From Sphingomonas colocasiae (GTDB taxonomy: Bacteria > Pseudomonadota > Alphaproteobacteria > Sphingomonadales > Sphingomonadaceae), in NCBI RefSeq assembly GCF_019880585.1, contig NZ_JAINVV010000001.1:496001-560000 (forward strand): a DNA stretch of 64,000 bases. Reading direction: 5' to 3'. Below the pieces are notes generated by a model. The model ran no database searches and was not told the origin of the DNA. It saw nothing but the letters and a program-made list of their open reading frames with translations. Position numbers and translations under genes: made by a program. Shown here in pieces: positions 43,619 through 52,303 of this stretch (position 1 is its first letter; the number at the start of each line of letters is the position of its first letter).

Positions 43619-44260
43619 TCAGTCGGTCACCGCCTCGATCACCGCCGCGCGCAATTCCGGGATTCCCAGGCCGGTTTCGCTCGATGTCGCGATGATCTCC
43701 GGATGCGCGGCGGGGCGCTTGCGGGCTTCTTCGGCGGTGCGTGCCAGCGTATCGGCCAGCTCGGTCGGCTTGATCTTGTCGGCCTTGGTCAGCACCAGCC
43801 GGTAACTCACGGCGGCATCGTCGAGCATTTTCATGACGTCGCGGTCGACATCCTTGATGCCGTGGCGCGAATCGATCAGCACCAGCGTCCGCTTGAGCAC
43901 CGCGCGGCCGCGCAGGAAATCGTTGATCAGGAAGCGCCACTGTTTGACGACATCCTTGGGCGCCTTGGCGAAGCCGTAACCGGGCATGTCGACCAGGCGG
44001 AAGATCAGCGGATCGCCGATATCGAAGAAATTGAGCTCCTGGGTACGGCCCGGCGTGTTCGACGTGCGCGCCAGCGCATTGCGCCCCGTCAACGCGTTGA
44101 GCAGCGAGGATTTGCCGACGTTCGAACGCCCGGCAAAGGCGATCTCCGGCGCGTCCATGTTCGGCAGGAACTTGAGCGCGGGCGCCGATTTCAGAAAGGC
44201 GATGGGGCCGGCGAAGATCTTTCGCGCGGCCTCGATCGCTTCGGGATCGATTTCACTCAT
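43619..44260 (-). CDS. engB: Ribosome biogenesis GTP-binding protein EngB (YihA/YsxC)
   Basis: The protein has 213 residues. It is a GTPase needed for large-subunit assembly. G1 is '[19 protein letters not shown]' (about residues 42-60), G2 is '[16 protein letters not shown]', G3 is 'VDMPGYGFA', G4 is 'LTKADKIK' and G5 is 'ATSSETG'. It starts 13 bp after the yidC stop and closes the rpmH-rnpA-yidD-yidC-engB string. Confidence 0.97.
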   Translation of the reverse strand: MSEIDPEAIEAARKIFAGPIAFLKSAPALKFLPNMDAPEIAFAGRSNVGKSSLLNALTGRNALARTSNTPGRTQELNFFDIGDPLIFRLVDMPGYGFAKAPKDVVKQWRFLINDFLRGRAVLKRTLVLIDSRHGIKDVDRDVMKMLDDAAVSYRLVLTKADKIKPTELADTLARTAEEARKRPAAHPEIIATSSETGLGIPELRAAVIEAVTD

Positions 44261-44273
44261 GTCCTGCGCGAAC

Positions 44274-45983
44274 TCACTTCGCCTCGACCTGCTTCAGCGA
44301 GGGATGGCGGCTATAGAGCCATTTCTGCTGGGCGATGGAGAGGATGTTGTTGGTCAGCCAGTAGAGCTGGAGGCCGGCGGCGAAGGGTGCCATCACGAAC
44401 ATCAGCACCCAGGGCATGATCGAGAACATCTGCTGCTGCACCGGATCGGTCGCCTGCGGGTTCAGCTTGAACTGCAGCCACATCGACACGCCGAGCAGGA
44501 TCGGCAGCACGCCCAGCGCGATGATGTGCGGCGGCGTGAAATCGAGCAGGCCGAACAGGTTGACCGGGGTCAGCGGATCGGGCGCGGACAGGTCCTTGAT
44601 CCACAGCACGAAGGGCTGGTGCCGCATTTCGATGGTGAGCAGCAGCACCTTGTAGAGCGCGTAGAAGATCGGGATCTGCAGCAGGATCGGCAGGCAGCCC
44701 GCCAGCGGATTGACCTTCTCCTGCTTGTACAGGTTGAGCATTTCCGCCTGCAGCTTCTGCTTGTCGTCCTTCCAGCGTTCCTGGAGCGCCTTCATCTTGG
44801 GCTGGACGGCGCGCATGCCGGCCATCGACTTGAACTGCTTCTGTGCGATCGGGAACATCAGGCCGCGGATGATCACGGTCAGGCCGATGATCGCGACGCC
44901 GAAATTGCCGAACAGCTTGAACAGGAAGTCGAGCAGCTTGAAGATCGGCTTTTCGAACACTTCGAACCAGCCCCAGTCGATCGCCTTGCCGAAATTGGGG
45001 ATGCCGAGCGTGTCTTCATAGCGATCGAGGTGATTGACCTCCTTTGCGCCCGAGAACAGCCGCGCGGTGGTGCGCACGGCCTTGCCGGGCTGGACGATCG
45101 TGGCGGGCAGCGTGAAATCGGCCTGGTAATGACGATCGGCGCCGACGCGGAAATAGGCCTGGACCGTCGCCGCCTGGTCAGGGATCAGCGCGGTCAGCCA
45201 ATATTTGTCGGTGAAGCCCATCCAGCCGCCGGTCGAGCTGCGCGCGACGCCGGCATTGCCCGCCTCGTCGACGGTCGAGAAATTGATGTCGTAATCGACC
45301 AGCTTGTTGAACACGCCGATCGGGCCGGTGTGGATCGTCCAGCTGTCGGGATCCTTGGACACGCCGTCGCGGCTGATGAAGCCATAGGGCTGGACGGCGA
45401 TCGCGCCGCCGGCGGTGTTGGCCACCGATTGTTCGACCGTGAACATATAGTCCGGATCGACCCGATAGGTGATCTGGAAGCGCTGGCCCTGGCCATTGTC
45501 CCACGAAAGCGTGACTGGCGTCGCCGGCGTCAGCGTCGAAGCGCTCGGCGTCCAGACGGTGTCTGCGGTCGGAAGCGCGATATTCTGGCCGGTCCAGCCG
45601 AAGCCGGCATATTGGCTGTCCTTCGCGCCGCCGGGCGAAAGCAGGCGGATGGGCGGCGAATCCTTGGCGATCGTCTCGTTGAAGCGCGTCAGCGTCAGAT
45701 CGTCGACGCGCGCGCCCTTCAGGTTGATCGAACCTTTGAGCGCCGGCGTGTCGATGCGGACGCGCGGCGCTTCCGCCAATACCAGCGCGCGTTCGCGCAG
45801 CGCCTTGGGCGCGTTGGAGGCGGGGCTGGCCGTCGGGTTGGCGACGGGCACCTGCTTGCCGTCGACGGTCTTGGTCGCCGGCGGATTCGCGGTCGGGAAG
45901 AAATGGCTCGAAAGCGCGCTCCAGCCGAGCAGTACCGCCAGCGACAGCACGATCGCGAGGATCATGTTGCGGTTATCGGTCAA
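44274..45983 (-). CDS. yidC: Membrane protein insertase YidC
   Basis: The protein has 569 residues. The start is TTG 45983, with GGGGAAG upstream; an ATG at 45965 would shorten the N-terminus. The first transmembrane helix is '[20 protein letters not shown]', followed by a large periplasmic P1 domain (about 60-340). The conserved core helices begin at about residue 350 ('[20 protein letters not shown]'), with '[20 protein letters not shown]' and the terminal '[19 protein letters not shown]'. It inserts membrane proteins with or after SecYEG. Confidence 0.97.
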   Translation of the reverse strand: MTDNRNMILAIVLSLAVLLGWSALSSHFFPTANPPATKTVDGKQVPVANPTASPASNAPKALRERALVLAEAPRVRIDTPALKGSINLKGARVDDLTLTRFNETIAKDSPPIRLLSPGGAKDSQYAGFGWTGQNIALPTADTVWTPSASTLTPATPVTLSWDNGQGQRFQITYRVDPDYMFTVEQSVANTAGGAIAVQPYGFISRDGVSKDPDSWTIHTGPIGVFNKLVDYDINFSTVDEAGNAGVARSSTGGWMGFTDKYWLTALIPDQAATVQAYFRVGADRHYQADFTLPATIVQPGKAVRTTARLFSGAKEVNHLDRYEDTLGIPNFGKAIDWGWFEVFEKPIFKLLDFLFKLFGNFGVAIIGLTVIIRGLMFPIAQKQFKSMAGMRAVQPKMKALQERWKDDKQKLQAEMLNLYKQEKVNPLAGCLPILLQIPIFYALYKVLLLTIEMRHQPFVLWIKDLSAPDPLTPVNLFGLLDFTPPHIIALGVLPILLGVSMWLQFKLNPQATDPVQQQMFSIMPWVLMFVMAPFAAGLQLYWLTNNILSIAQQKWLYSRHPSLKQVEAK

Positions 45984-46016
45984 GTGTCTTCCCCCAAGGT
46001 CATGGAAACAGCCGGA

Positions 46017-46229
46017 TCAAGGAACCGGATCGTGGCCGGAGCCGCCCCAGGGATGGCAACGGGCGAGCCGTCTGGCGGAAAGCCAGCCTCCCTTGAGCGC
46101 TCCATAGCGCCCCAGTGCGGTGATTGCATAGGCCGAACAGGATGGCGAGTAGCGGCAACTGGGCGGCAGGATGCGCGAAGGGCCGATCTGCCATAGCCGG
46201 GCGATGCCGATCAAAAGCTTCGCGATCAT
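46017..46229 (-). CDS. yidD: Membrane protein insertion efficiency factor YidD
   Basis: The protein has 70 residues. It shows the family motif 'PPSCRYSPSCSAYAITALGR' with three cysteines, and 'RRLARCHPWGGSGHDPVP'. It is a small peripheral membrane protein that helps YidC-dependent insertion. Its ATG overlaps the rnpA stop, and yidC starts 33 bp further on. Confidence 0.95.
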   Translation of the reverse strand: MIAKLLIGIARLWQIGPSRILPPSCRYSPSCSAYAITALGRYGALKGGWLSARRLARCHPWGGSGHDPVP

Positions 46230-46543
46230 CGCGCGGCACGGTCCAGCGCCTTGACCAGTTCCTGGCGCAGCGCGGAGAAATCGCGCTCTACACCGCCAGC
46301 GCGGCCGATCAGCACATGATCGGCACCGGCGATGCCGCGCTCGGGCAGCATTTCGCGTGCGAGCGCACGAAAACGGCGCTTCATCCGGTTCCGGACGACA
46401 GCGCCGCCGATTTTCTTGGTGACGGTGAAACCGATCCGCATCGCCGGATCGCCGTCCTGCCGATCTTTCACCAGCAGGACGAAGCCCGGCATTGCCACGC
46501 GTTTGCCCGAATTCGCCGCGAGGAAATCCGCGCGGCGACCCAA
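46226..46543 (-). CDS. rnpA: Ribonuclease P protein component
   Basis: The protein has 105 residues if started at TTG 46543 ('GRRADFLAANSGKR...'), which matches the usual N-terminus better than longer in-frame options without start codons. The RNR motif 'IGGAVVRNRMKRRFRALARE' binds the RNase P RNA. It processes tRNA 5' ends. The start is uncertain because there is no ATG. It lies 20 bp downstream of rpmH and overlaps yidD by ATGA. Confidence 0.92.
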   Translation of the reverse strand: MGRRADFLAANSGKRVAMPGFVLLVKDRQDGDPAMRIGFTVTKKIGGAVVRNRMKRRFRALAREMLPERGIAGADHVLIGRAGGVERDFSALRQELVKALDRAAR

Positions 46544-46563
46544 TATGCCGAAGCTGGGTCGGT

Positions 46564-46698
46564 TCAGGCCGACAGCGACTTGCGGCCGCGTGCGCGGCGC
46601 GCGCGGATCACATTGCGCCCACCCGGGGTCGCCATCCGCGCCCGGAAGCCGTGCCGGCGCGCGCGCACGAGATTGCTCGGCTGAAAGGTGCGCTTCAT
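46564..46698 (-). CDS. rpmH: 50S ribosomal protein L34
   Basis: The protein has 44 residues: '[20 protein letters not shown]', continuing '[20 protein letters not shown]' and 'SLSA'. It is the full-length L34, highly basic. The ATG at 46698 follows GAGGA with eight-base spacing. It is the first gene of the rpmH-rnpA-yidD-yidC-engB string. Confidence 0.97.
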   Translation of the reverse strand: MKRTFQPSNLVRARRHGFRARMATPGGRNVIRARRARGRKSLSA

Positions 46699-46725
46699 CG
46701 CTCATGTCCTCATTCGTCAAAACGG

Positions 46726-46750
46726 AAAAGGGCCGCCTCTGCGAGCGGCC
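46726..46750 (-). terminator. Intrinsic terminator after the PGPGW-like gene
   Basis: On the minus strand GGCCGC-TCGCAGAG-GCGGCC (46750-46731) is followed by CTTTT (46730-46726). It ends the transcript of the gene at 46788-47162 and separates it from rpmH. Confidence 0.75.
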
Positions 46751-46787
46751 GCTGTTGCGGGGCCGATAGGCAAAAGCGTCTCTCAAG

Positions 46788-47162
46788 TCAATCGCTCTCG
46801 CTCGACGTTTCCCGCGCGATCGCCTCGCGCCGCTTCGCGCTCTCGCGCCGCAGGCTCCAGTCGGACCAGCTTCCCCATTTCGGATGCCGCTGTTTGAAGC
46901 GGACATAGCGGCGTTTCGCCCAGCGTGAATTCTTGAGCACCAGTCCGGCGCCGATCGCGAAGGTGATGACGCCGCCGGGGCCGGGAATCGGCCCGACCAG
47001 TGGGGTGACGGCGATGAACAGCCAGCCGATGGCCAGCATCGTCCAGCGCATCGGCTCGCTGGCCATGAACAGCCTGATCCGGTGTCTCAGCGTCATGCGG
47101 GCGATGTGGGGGTGCTGTTCTAGTCCCGCAAGACACCTGCGCGATATTTCGTCTCGACTCAT
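46788..47162 (-). CDS. Small membrane protein (PGPGW-like)
   Basis: The protein has 124 residues from ATG 47162; a TTG at 47192 would add ten residues. One hydrophobic helix pair occurs around 'TMLAIGWLFIAVTPLVGPIP' and 'GGVITFAIGAGLVLKNSRWA'. It contains 'PGPGG', as in the putative PGPGW transmembrane family. A basic, Trp-rich C-terminal tail (KRRYVRFKQRHPKWGSWSDW) is cytoplasmic. The function is unknown. It is divergent from comM. Confidence 0.75.
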   Translation of the reverse strand: MSRDEISRRCLAGLEQHPHIARMTLRHRIRLFMASEPMRWTMLAIGWLFIAVTPLVGPIPGPGGVITFAIGAGLVLKNSRWAKRRYVRFKQRHPKWGSWSDWSLRRESAKRREAIARETSSESD

Positions 47163-47205
47163 GGGCGGAAGATCGTAGAAGAAGCGGAACAAAAGGGGGG
47201 CGTGC

Positions 47206-48714
47206 GTGGTCTCGATCGTTTCGACCGTGGCCTATCTGGGGCTGGAGGCGCGCAGCGTCGAGACGCAGGTTCAGGTGGCGGCGGGTGTGCCGGCGTTCGT
47301 CGTCGTCGGGCTGCCGGACAAGGCGGTGGCAGAAAGCCGCGAACGCGTGCGGGCCGCCATCGCCGCGATCGGCCTGGCGCTGCCGCCCAAGCGCATCACC
47401 GTCAATCTCTCCCCGGCCGATCTGCCCAAGGAGGGATCGCACTACGATCTGCCGATCGCGCTGGCGTTGCTCGGTGCGATGGGCGTGATCGATGCCGAGA
47501 CGCTCTCATCCTATCTGGTGGTGGGCGAACTGGGGCTCGACGGGCGTGTCGCGAATTCCTCGGGCGTGCTGCTCGCGGCCATTCACGCCGCCGAACGCGG
47601 CCTTGGGCTGGTCTGTCCCGCCGCGCAGGGGCCGGAAGCTGCCTGGGCGGGAGAGGTGGAGGTGATCGCCGCGCCCGACCTCCTGTCGCTGCTCAATCAT
47701 TTCAAGGGCAGCCGCGCATTGCCGCCGCCCGAGCCCGGCATGGTCTCCGATCCGCGGTCGGGGCCGGACCTGCGGCAGGTGAAGGGGCAGGAGAGTGCGA
47801 AACGAGCACTCGAAATCGCCGCGTCGGGTGGGCATAATTTGCTGATGATCGGCCCGCCGGGCGCGGGCAAGTCGCTGATGGCGGCGTGCCTGCCGGGAAT
47901 CCTGCCCGATCTGACGCCGGCGGAAGCGCTGGAGGTCTCGATGGTTGCCTCGGTCGCCGGAGAACTGGCGGACGGCCGGCTGGTGCGCGCACGACCCTTT
48001 CGCAGTCCGCATCACAGCGCCTCGATGGCGGCGCTCACCGGGGGCGGGTTGAAGGTGCGGCCGGGTGAGGTCAGCTTGGCGCATCTCGGCGTGCTGTTTC
48101 TCGACGAACTGCCCGAATTCCAGCGCGCGGTGCTCGATTCGCTGCGCCAGCCGCTGGAAACCGGCACGGTGACGGTGGCGCGGGCCAATGCGCATGTCAC
48201 TTTCCCCGCGCGCGTCCAGTTGGTCGCCGCGATGAATCCCTGCCGCTGCGGCCATCTTGGCGATCCGGCGCTGGCCTGCGCGCGTGCGCCGCGTTGCGCC
48301 GCCGATTATCAGGCCAAGGTTTCGGGGCCGATGCTCGATCGTATCGACCTGCACGTCGAAGTGCAGCCGGTGAGCGCTGCCGACCTATTGTTGCCCGCGC
48401 CCGCCGAAGGATCGGCGGAGGTCGCCGCGCGCGTCGCCGAAGCGCGGGCGATTCAGACCGATCGCTATACCGGCAAGGGCGCCCGGACCAATGCCGAGAT
48501 CGACGGCGATCTGCTGGAGGCCGTGGCCACACCCGACGAGCCCGGTCGCGCCTTGCTCGCCCAGGCGGCGGAAGCGATGCGGCTCTCAGCGCGCGGCTAT
48601 ACCCGGATCCTGCGCGTGGCACGCACCATCGCCGATCTTGCCGGTAGCGAGGGGGTAGGGCGCGTCCATGTCGCCGAGGCATTAAGCTATCGCAGACAGG
48701 CGCCGCGGAACTGA
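47206..48714 (+). CDS. comM: YifB/ComM family Mg-chelatase-like AAA+ ATPase
   Basis: The protein has 502 residues with a GTG start after AGGGGGG. The N-terminal ChlI-like domain opens 'VSTVAYLGLEARSVETQVQV'. AAA+ Walker A is 'LLMIGPPGAGKSLMAACLPG' (about residues 210-229) and Walker B is 'GVLFLDELPEF'. The zinc-like cysteines are in 'AAMNPCRCGHLGD' and 'ACARAPRCA'. ComM is a branch-migration helicase that extends heteroduplex during natural transformation. Confidence 0.95.
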   Translation: MVSIVSTVAYLGLEARSVETQVQVAAGVPAFVVVGLPDKAVAESRERVRAAIAAIGLALPPKRITVNLSPADLPKEGSHYDLPIALALLGAMGVIDAETLSSYLVVGELGLDGRVANSSGVLLAAIHAAERGLGLVCPAAQGPEAAWAGEVEVIAAPDLLSLLNHFKGSRALPPPEPGMVSDPRSGPDLRQVKGQESAKRALEIAASGGHNLLMIGPPGAGKSLMAACLPGILPDLTPAEALEVSMVASVAGELADGRLVRARPFRSPHHSASMAALTGGGLKVRPGEVSLAHLGVLFLDELPEFQRAVLDSLRQPLETGTVTVARANAHVTFPARVQLVAAMNPCRCGHLGDPALACARAPRCAADYQAKVSGPMLDRIDLHVEVQPVSAADLLLPAPAEGSAEVAARVAEARAIQTDRYTGKGARTNAEIDGDLLEAVATPDEPGRALLAQAAEAMRLSARGYTRILRVARTIADLAGSEGVGRVHVAEALSYRRQAPRN

Positions 48715-48717
48715 CGG

Positions 48718-48746
48718 TTGCAGCATTCGCTTCGTCGGTCTAATGG
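48718..48746 (+). promoter_or_regulatory. Promoter of tRNA-Leu
   Basis: TTGCAG (48718-48723), 17-bp spacer, TAATGG (48741-48746). The start would fall near 48752, five bases before the mature tRNA 5' end. It begins 4 bp after the comM stop. Confidence 0.55.
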
Positions 48747-48756
48747 CCCCGGCAGT

Positions 48757-48841
48757 GCCCCTGTGGTGAAATTGGTAGACGCGCTCGACTCAAAATCGAG
48801 TTCCGAAAGGAGTGCTGGTTCGATTCCGGCCAGGGGCACCA
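48757..48841 (+). tRNA. tRNA-Leu (CAA)
   Basis: The gene is 85 nt with encoded CCA. The acceptor stem is GCCCCTG with CAGGGGC. The D-loop contains GGTAGACG. The anticodon stem is CTCGA/TCGAG with loop CTCAAAA (anticodon CAA, codon UUG). It has a class II variable arm (TTCCGAAAGGAGT), T-arm 'CTGGTTCGATTCCGG', discriminator A and CCA. All stems are intact. Confidence 0.97.
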
Positions 48842-48999
48842 ATCTCCATTGATCGTCAGAAGCGTGAATCGGTCGAAACCGGCCGATGAGAGGGCATGCG
48901 CCGCTCTGATGCAATCCTGACGGATCGACAACGCTGGGGACATGCCGCATTCATTCGGCATGCTCCAAAGGCGCCCTCAGTGTCGAAATGGAGTTACGC
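48842..48999. other. Intergenic stretch after tRNA-Leu
   Basis: A 158-bp gap. A 7-bp hairpin (CATGCCG at 48941-48947, CGGCATG at 48956-48962, 8-nt loop) is visible, with no T-run. GGAG at 48990-48993 is the ribosome binding site of the next gene. No ORF or further RNA is recognised. Confidence 0.35.
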
Positions 49000-49728
49000 A
49001 TGGTTTTCAATCACAGGGCGGGCGGATTGCTGATCGGCCTTGCCGTCGCATTGTCGGTGGGCACGGCCCATGCCGCTGCTACCTCGCCCGCCGCCGGCAA
49101 GAACGCTGCCGCGCTCGCCGCGCATCATTGGGATCTTGTCGAATGGAGCGGCAGGGATCTGCCGGACGGCAAGCCTCTGCGCCTCGATTTCGATGTGGCG
49201 AAGGGATATTTCTCCACCGCGACGGGATGCAACCGCGCCGGCGGCGCCTTCAAGATCAAGGGAAGCGCGCTCCAACTGGGCGCGGGCAAGGGCCGTTTCG
49301 TCAGCACGCAAATGGCTTGTCCCGAGCCGGCCATGTCGACCGAGCGCGCCTATACCGAGGCCTTGTCGACCGTGACGCGGTACCGGATCACCGGCGATCA
49401 ACTGGTGCTGCGGACGGCCAAGGGCGGCACGCTCACCTATCGCGCCGCGCACAAGCCGGCTGCCGATGCGCCGCGCAAGTTCATCTATGTTTCGGCCGAA
49501 ACCAAGCCGTGCGCCGGCGTCGCGCCGATGACCTGCCTTCAGATTCGCGAGAGTGAAAGCGCGCCCTGGGCGCTTCACTATGGCGGCATCGTCGATTTCG
49601 AACCTCGGCCTGGTGTCGAATATCGGCTGCGCATCATCGAGGAAAAGATCGCCAATCCGCCGGCCGATGCGTCTTCGATCCGCTGGACTCTCGATCAGGT
49701 CGTCGAACAGCGCGTCGTCAATCGGTAA
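49000..49728 (+). CDS. Secreted META-domain and DUF4377-like protein
   Basis: The protein has 242 residues from ATG 49000, which has GGAG six bases upstream. It has a signal peptide (AGGLLIGLAVALSVGTAHAA). Residues 40-150 form a META domain ('HHWDLVEWSGRDLPDGKPLR', 'YFSTATGCNRAGGAFKIKGS', 'FVSTQMACPEPAMSTERAYT'), as in HslJ. The C-terminal 85 residues ('KFIYVSAETKPCAGVAPMTC' and 'RIIEEKIANPPADASS') match DUF4377. It is a periplasmic or lipid-free envelope protein of unknown role. Its 3' end overlaps that of the convergent LysR gene by 11 bases. Confidence 0.85.
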   Translation: MVFNHRAGGLLIGLAVALSVGTAHAAATSPAAGKNAAALAAHHWDLVEWSGRDLPDGKPLRLDFDVAKGYFSTATGCNRAGGAFKIKGSALQLGAGKGRFVSTQMACPEPAMSTERAYTEALSTVTRYRITGDQLVLRTAKGGTLTYRAAHKPAADAPRKFIYVSAETKPCAGVAPMTCLQIRESESAPWALHYGGIVDFEPRPGVEYRLRIIEEKIANPPADASSIRWTLDQVVEQRVVNR

Positions 49729-50632
49729 CCGCTCGCCAGGGCACCGGCCGGAGCGACTGACGCAGCAGCTCCAGAAAGTCGTCGATTCGCGCCGAGCGCG
49801 CACCGCGCCGCCCGAGCAGCGCGGTGATATCGGCGTCGGGCAGCCCCCAATCGGGCATCAACCGCACCAGCCGCCCGGCGGCGAGATCGTCGGCGACATC
49901 CCATTCGGATCGCACGGTGATGCCGAGTCCATCCAGCGCCAGCGCCTTGGTCACCTCTCCGTCGTTGCTCGACAGGCATGGGGTGATCCGGACGCTGGCC
50001 TGCTCGCCTTTCGGCCCCTTGAAGCGCCACAGTGTCACATCCTCGTCATTCTCCCTGAGCGCGATGCACCGATGTTCGCGCAGCACTGACGGGTCGGCCG
50101 GTGCGCCATGTTTCCGAAGATAGGCGGGCGCGGCGCATAACAGCCTGCGATTGGGGGCGATGACCGTCGCCAACTGATCGCTGTCGCGACTCTCGCCGAT
50201 GCGGATCAATATGTCCGATGCCGACGCGATGCCGAGGCCCGGCCGGTCGGACAGGGTCAGGTCGACGCGGACATCCTGGCGATGGGCATGATAGCGTGCG
50301 ACGAGTGGCGCGATATGGCGGCGACCGAAGCCGAACGGCGCGACCAGCCGCAATTCGCCCGACGCGCCGCCGCGCCGCTCCGCGAGTTCCTCGCGAAGCA
50401 CGGAGAGACGCGTCAATATGTCGTTCGATCGATCGAGGAGAAGTTCGCCGTCCGCGGTGATCCGCAATCCCTTGCCGTCGCGCTCCACGAGCTTCAGCCC
50501 CAGCCGGCGTTCGATCAGCGTCAGTCGCTGGCTGACGGCGGGGGGCGTGACGCCCAACGCCCGTGCCGCTGCGGCGAGCGAGGGGGAAGAGCCGATGGCC
50601 GCAAAGAGTTCAAGATCGTCGGCGGTCAGCAT
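49718..50632 (-). CDS. LysR-family transcriptional regulator
   Basis: The protein has 304 residues. The N-terminal winged helix-turn-helix includes 'ELFAAIGSSPSLAAAARALG' and 'VTPPAVSQRLTLIERRLGLK'. The C-terminal substrate-binding domain runs from about residue 90. It is divergent from the DSD1-like enzyme gene, the standard LysR arrangement, so it probably controls the D-amino-acid operon in response to a D-amino acid or product. A palindromic site overlaps its start codon, suggesting autoregulation. Confidence 0.93.
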   Translation of the reverse strand: MLTADDLELFAAIGSSPSLAAAARALGVTPPAVSQRLTLIERRLGLKLVERDGKGLRITADGELLLDRSNDILTRLSVLREELAERRGGASGELRLVAPFGFGRRHIAPLVARYHAHRQDVRVDLTLSDRPGLGIASASDILIRIGESRDSDQLATVIAPNRRLLCAAPAYLRKHGAPADPSVLREHRCIALRENDEDVTLWRFKGPKGEQASVRITPCLSSNDGEVTKALALDGLGITVRSEWDVADDLAAGRLVRLMPDWGLPDADITALLGRRGARSARIDDFLELLRQSLRPVPWRAVTD

Positions 50633-50648
50633 TAAGATACTCCTTAAT
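50631..50648. promoter_or_regulatory. Candidate LysR operator
   Basis: ATTAAG-atactc-CTTAAT is an 18-bp perfect interrupted palindrome at the LysR start codon, in the 84-bp divergent gap. It contains T-N11-A spacing as expected of LysR binding sites. It is AT-rich against a GC-rich background. Confidence 0.55.
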
Positions 50649-50731
50649 CCACCATTTAGAACAGGCCACATGACGATGGCGAGCCCCGCTTGTAGAAGCC
50701 GTGATCGACTGAAATGATGAAAGGGCATGGG

Positions 50732-51886
50732 ATGGCGAACGAGACGGGCGGGCAGGGGTTTGCGGCCTTGCAGACGCCGGCGCTGCTGCTCGATCCCGAT
50801 CGCATGGCACGCAACATCGAACGCATGCGCGCCAAGGCGGCCGGGCTTCGCGTGGGCCTGCGCCCGCATGTGAAGACCGCCAAGTGCCTGGAGGTGATCG
50901 AACGGATGACGGGCGGCCTGCGCGGCCCGGTAACCGTATCGACGCTGCGCGAGGCGGAACGGCTGGCCGAGGCGGGCTATACCGACATCGTCTATGCCGT
51001 GGGCCTCACGCCCAATAAATTCGATCGCGCCCGGGCGTTGCGCCGCGATGGGGTCGATTTGAAAGTCATCCTCGACAGTGCCGAGACGGCGGCCGCGCTT
51101 GCGGGCAGTGGATCGGCCGATGACAGCCCCGTGCCGGTGCTGATCGAGATCGATTCGGACGGGCACCGCGCGGGCGTGAAGCCGCATGACGGTGCGCTGC
51201 TTGGGGCGATCGCCGATCGCCTGACCGGGGGCGCCTGCCTGGCGGGGGTCCTTACGCATGCCGGCGAGAGCTATTCTGCGCGATCCGACGAAGCACTGCG
51301 CGATTTCGCGACTCTCGAGCGCGATGGCGCGGTGGCGGCGGCCGAGACGCTGCGCGCACTGGGGCATGGCGCGGAGATCGTTTCCATCGGCTCGACCCCC
51401 AGCGTGCTCTTTTCGGAGGACATGAGCGGCGTCACCGAGGCGCGCGCGGGCGTCTACGTCTTCTTCGATCTGGTGATGGCGGGAATCGGTGTCTGCGCGG
51501 TCGACGATATCGCGCTGTCGGTGCTGGCCAGCGTCAATACCGTGCAGGCGGAGCGCGGGCGCTATGTCGTCGATGCCGGCTGGACCGCGATGTCGCGCGA
51601 TCGGGGCACCGCGTCGCAGCCGGTCGATCAGGGTTATGGGCTGGTCTGTGATCTGGAGGGCAATGTCTATCCGGACCTGATCATGACCGAGGCGAACCAG
51701 GAACATGGCGCGATCGCGCTGCGCCCCGGCAGCACCGCCGAATTGCCGAAACTGGCGGTCGGCGATCTCGTGCGCATATTGCCCAATCATGCCTGCGCAA
51801 CGGGCAGTCAGCATGAAGCCTATCTGGTGACCGACGAGGCAAGGGCTGCCGTCGTCGATCGCTGGTTGCGTTTTGGAGGATGGTGA
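50732..51886 (+). CDS. DSD1-family PLP enzyme (D-serine dehydratase / D-threonine aldolase type)
   Basis: The protein has 384 residues from ATG 50732, which has AAGGG six bases upstream; ATG 50714 and 50717 are alternatives. It has an N-terminal alanine-racemase barrel with PLP lysine in 'GLRPHVKTAKCLEVI'. The C-terminal beta domain carries the metal-site motif 'LPNHACATGSQH' (His and Cys as in eukaryotic-type D-serine dehydratase). The substrate is likely D-serine, D-threonine or a beta-hydroxy-D-amino acid. It is followed directly by RidA (TGATG overlap). Confidence 0.9.
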   Translation: MANETGGQGFAALQTPALLLDPDRMARNIERMRAKAAGLRVGLRPHVKTAKCLEVIERMTGGLRGPVTVSTLREAERLAEAGYTDIVYAVGLTPNKFDRARALRRDGVDLKVILDSAETAAALAGSGSADDSPVPVLIEIDSDGHRAGVKPHDGALLGAIADRLTGGACLAGVLTHAGESYSARSDEALRDFATLERDGAVAAAETLRALGHGAEIVSIGSTPSVLFSEDMSGVTEARAGVYVFFDLVMAGIGVCAVDDIALSVLASVNTVQAERGRYVVDAGWTAMSRDRGTASQPVDQGYGLVCDLEGNVYPDLIMTEANQEHGAIALRPGSTAELPKLAVGDLVRILPNHACATGSQHEAYLVTDEARAAVVDRWLRFGGW

Positions 51887-52278
51887 TGACCGATATCGTT
51901 CCTGTTTTTCCGGCCGATCTTCCGGCCCCCGGCGGTCATTATTCGCCCGGCATCGTGTTCGGCGATCTGATCTTCGTATCCGGCCAGCTTCCGATATCGG
52001 AAGATGGCGGCCACGACCTCGCCACCGCCGATTTCGATACCCAGGCGCGGCAGGTGTTCCGCAACCTGATCGCGGTGCTGCGCGCGGCGGGCGCGGGGAT
52101 CGAGGATGTGGTGAAGGCGACCATCTATGTCTCCGATGTCGCGCATTGGGGGCATTGCAACACGATCTATGCCGAGATTTTCGGCGATCATCGCCCGGCG
52201 CGCGCCGTGGTGCCCACGGGGCCGTTGCATCATGGCTATCTGGTCGAAGTGGAAGCGATCGCGCGCAGACCGGCCTGA
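51886..52278 (+). CDS. RidA family enamine/imine deaminase
   Basis: The protein has 130 residues from ATG 51886, which has GGAGGA five bases upstream. Family motifs are 'PAPGGHYSPGIVFGDLIFVS', 'GQLPIS', 'QVFRNLIAVLRAAGAGIEDV' and 'RARAVVPTGPLHHGYLVEVE'; the usual catalytic Arg is in 'RPARAV'. RidA hydrolyses the reactive enamine left by serine/threonine dehydratases. Coupling to a DSD1-like dehydratase makes that its likely task here. Confidence 0.92.
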   Translation: MTDIVPVFPADLPAPGGHYSPGIVFGDLIFVSGQLPISEDGGHDLATADFDTQARQVFRNLIAVLRAAGAGIEDVVKATIYVSDVAHWGHCNTIYAEIFGDHRPARAVVPTGPLHHGYLVEVEAIARRPA

Positions 52279-52303
52279 TCGGCATCTTGGGGGTGAGGAG
52301 GAC

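Noticed and set aside
43986-46196. 736-residue open frame on the plus strand
   Set aside because: It is antisense to yidC and engB. Composition is repetitive R/D/G/Q with no recognisable fold; a shadow frame.
48941-48962. Hairpin downstream of tRNA-Leu as its terminator
   Set aside because: It is 100 bp after the tRNA, lacks a T-run and is as likely part of the leader of the META-domain gene.
49718-52285. 855-residue extension of the LysR frame
   Set aside because: The extension is antisense to the DSD1-like and RidA genes. LysR proteins begin at the helix-turn-helix, matching ATG 50632.
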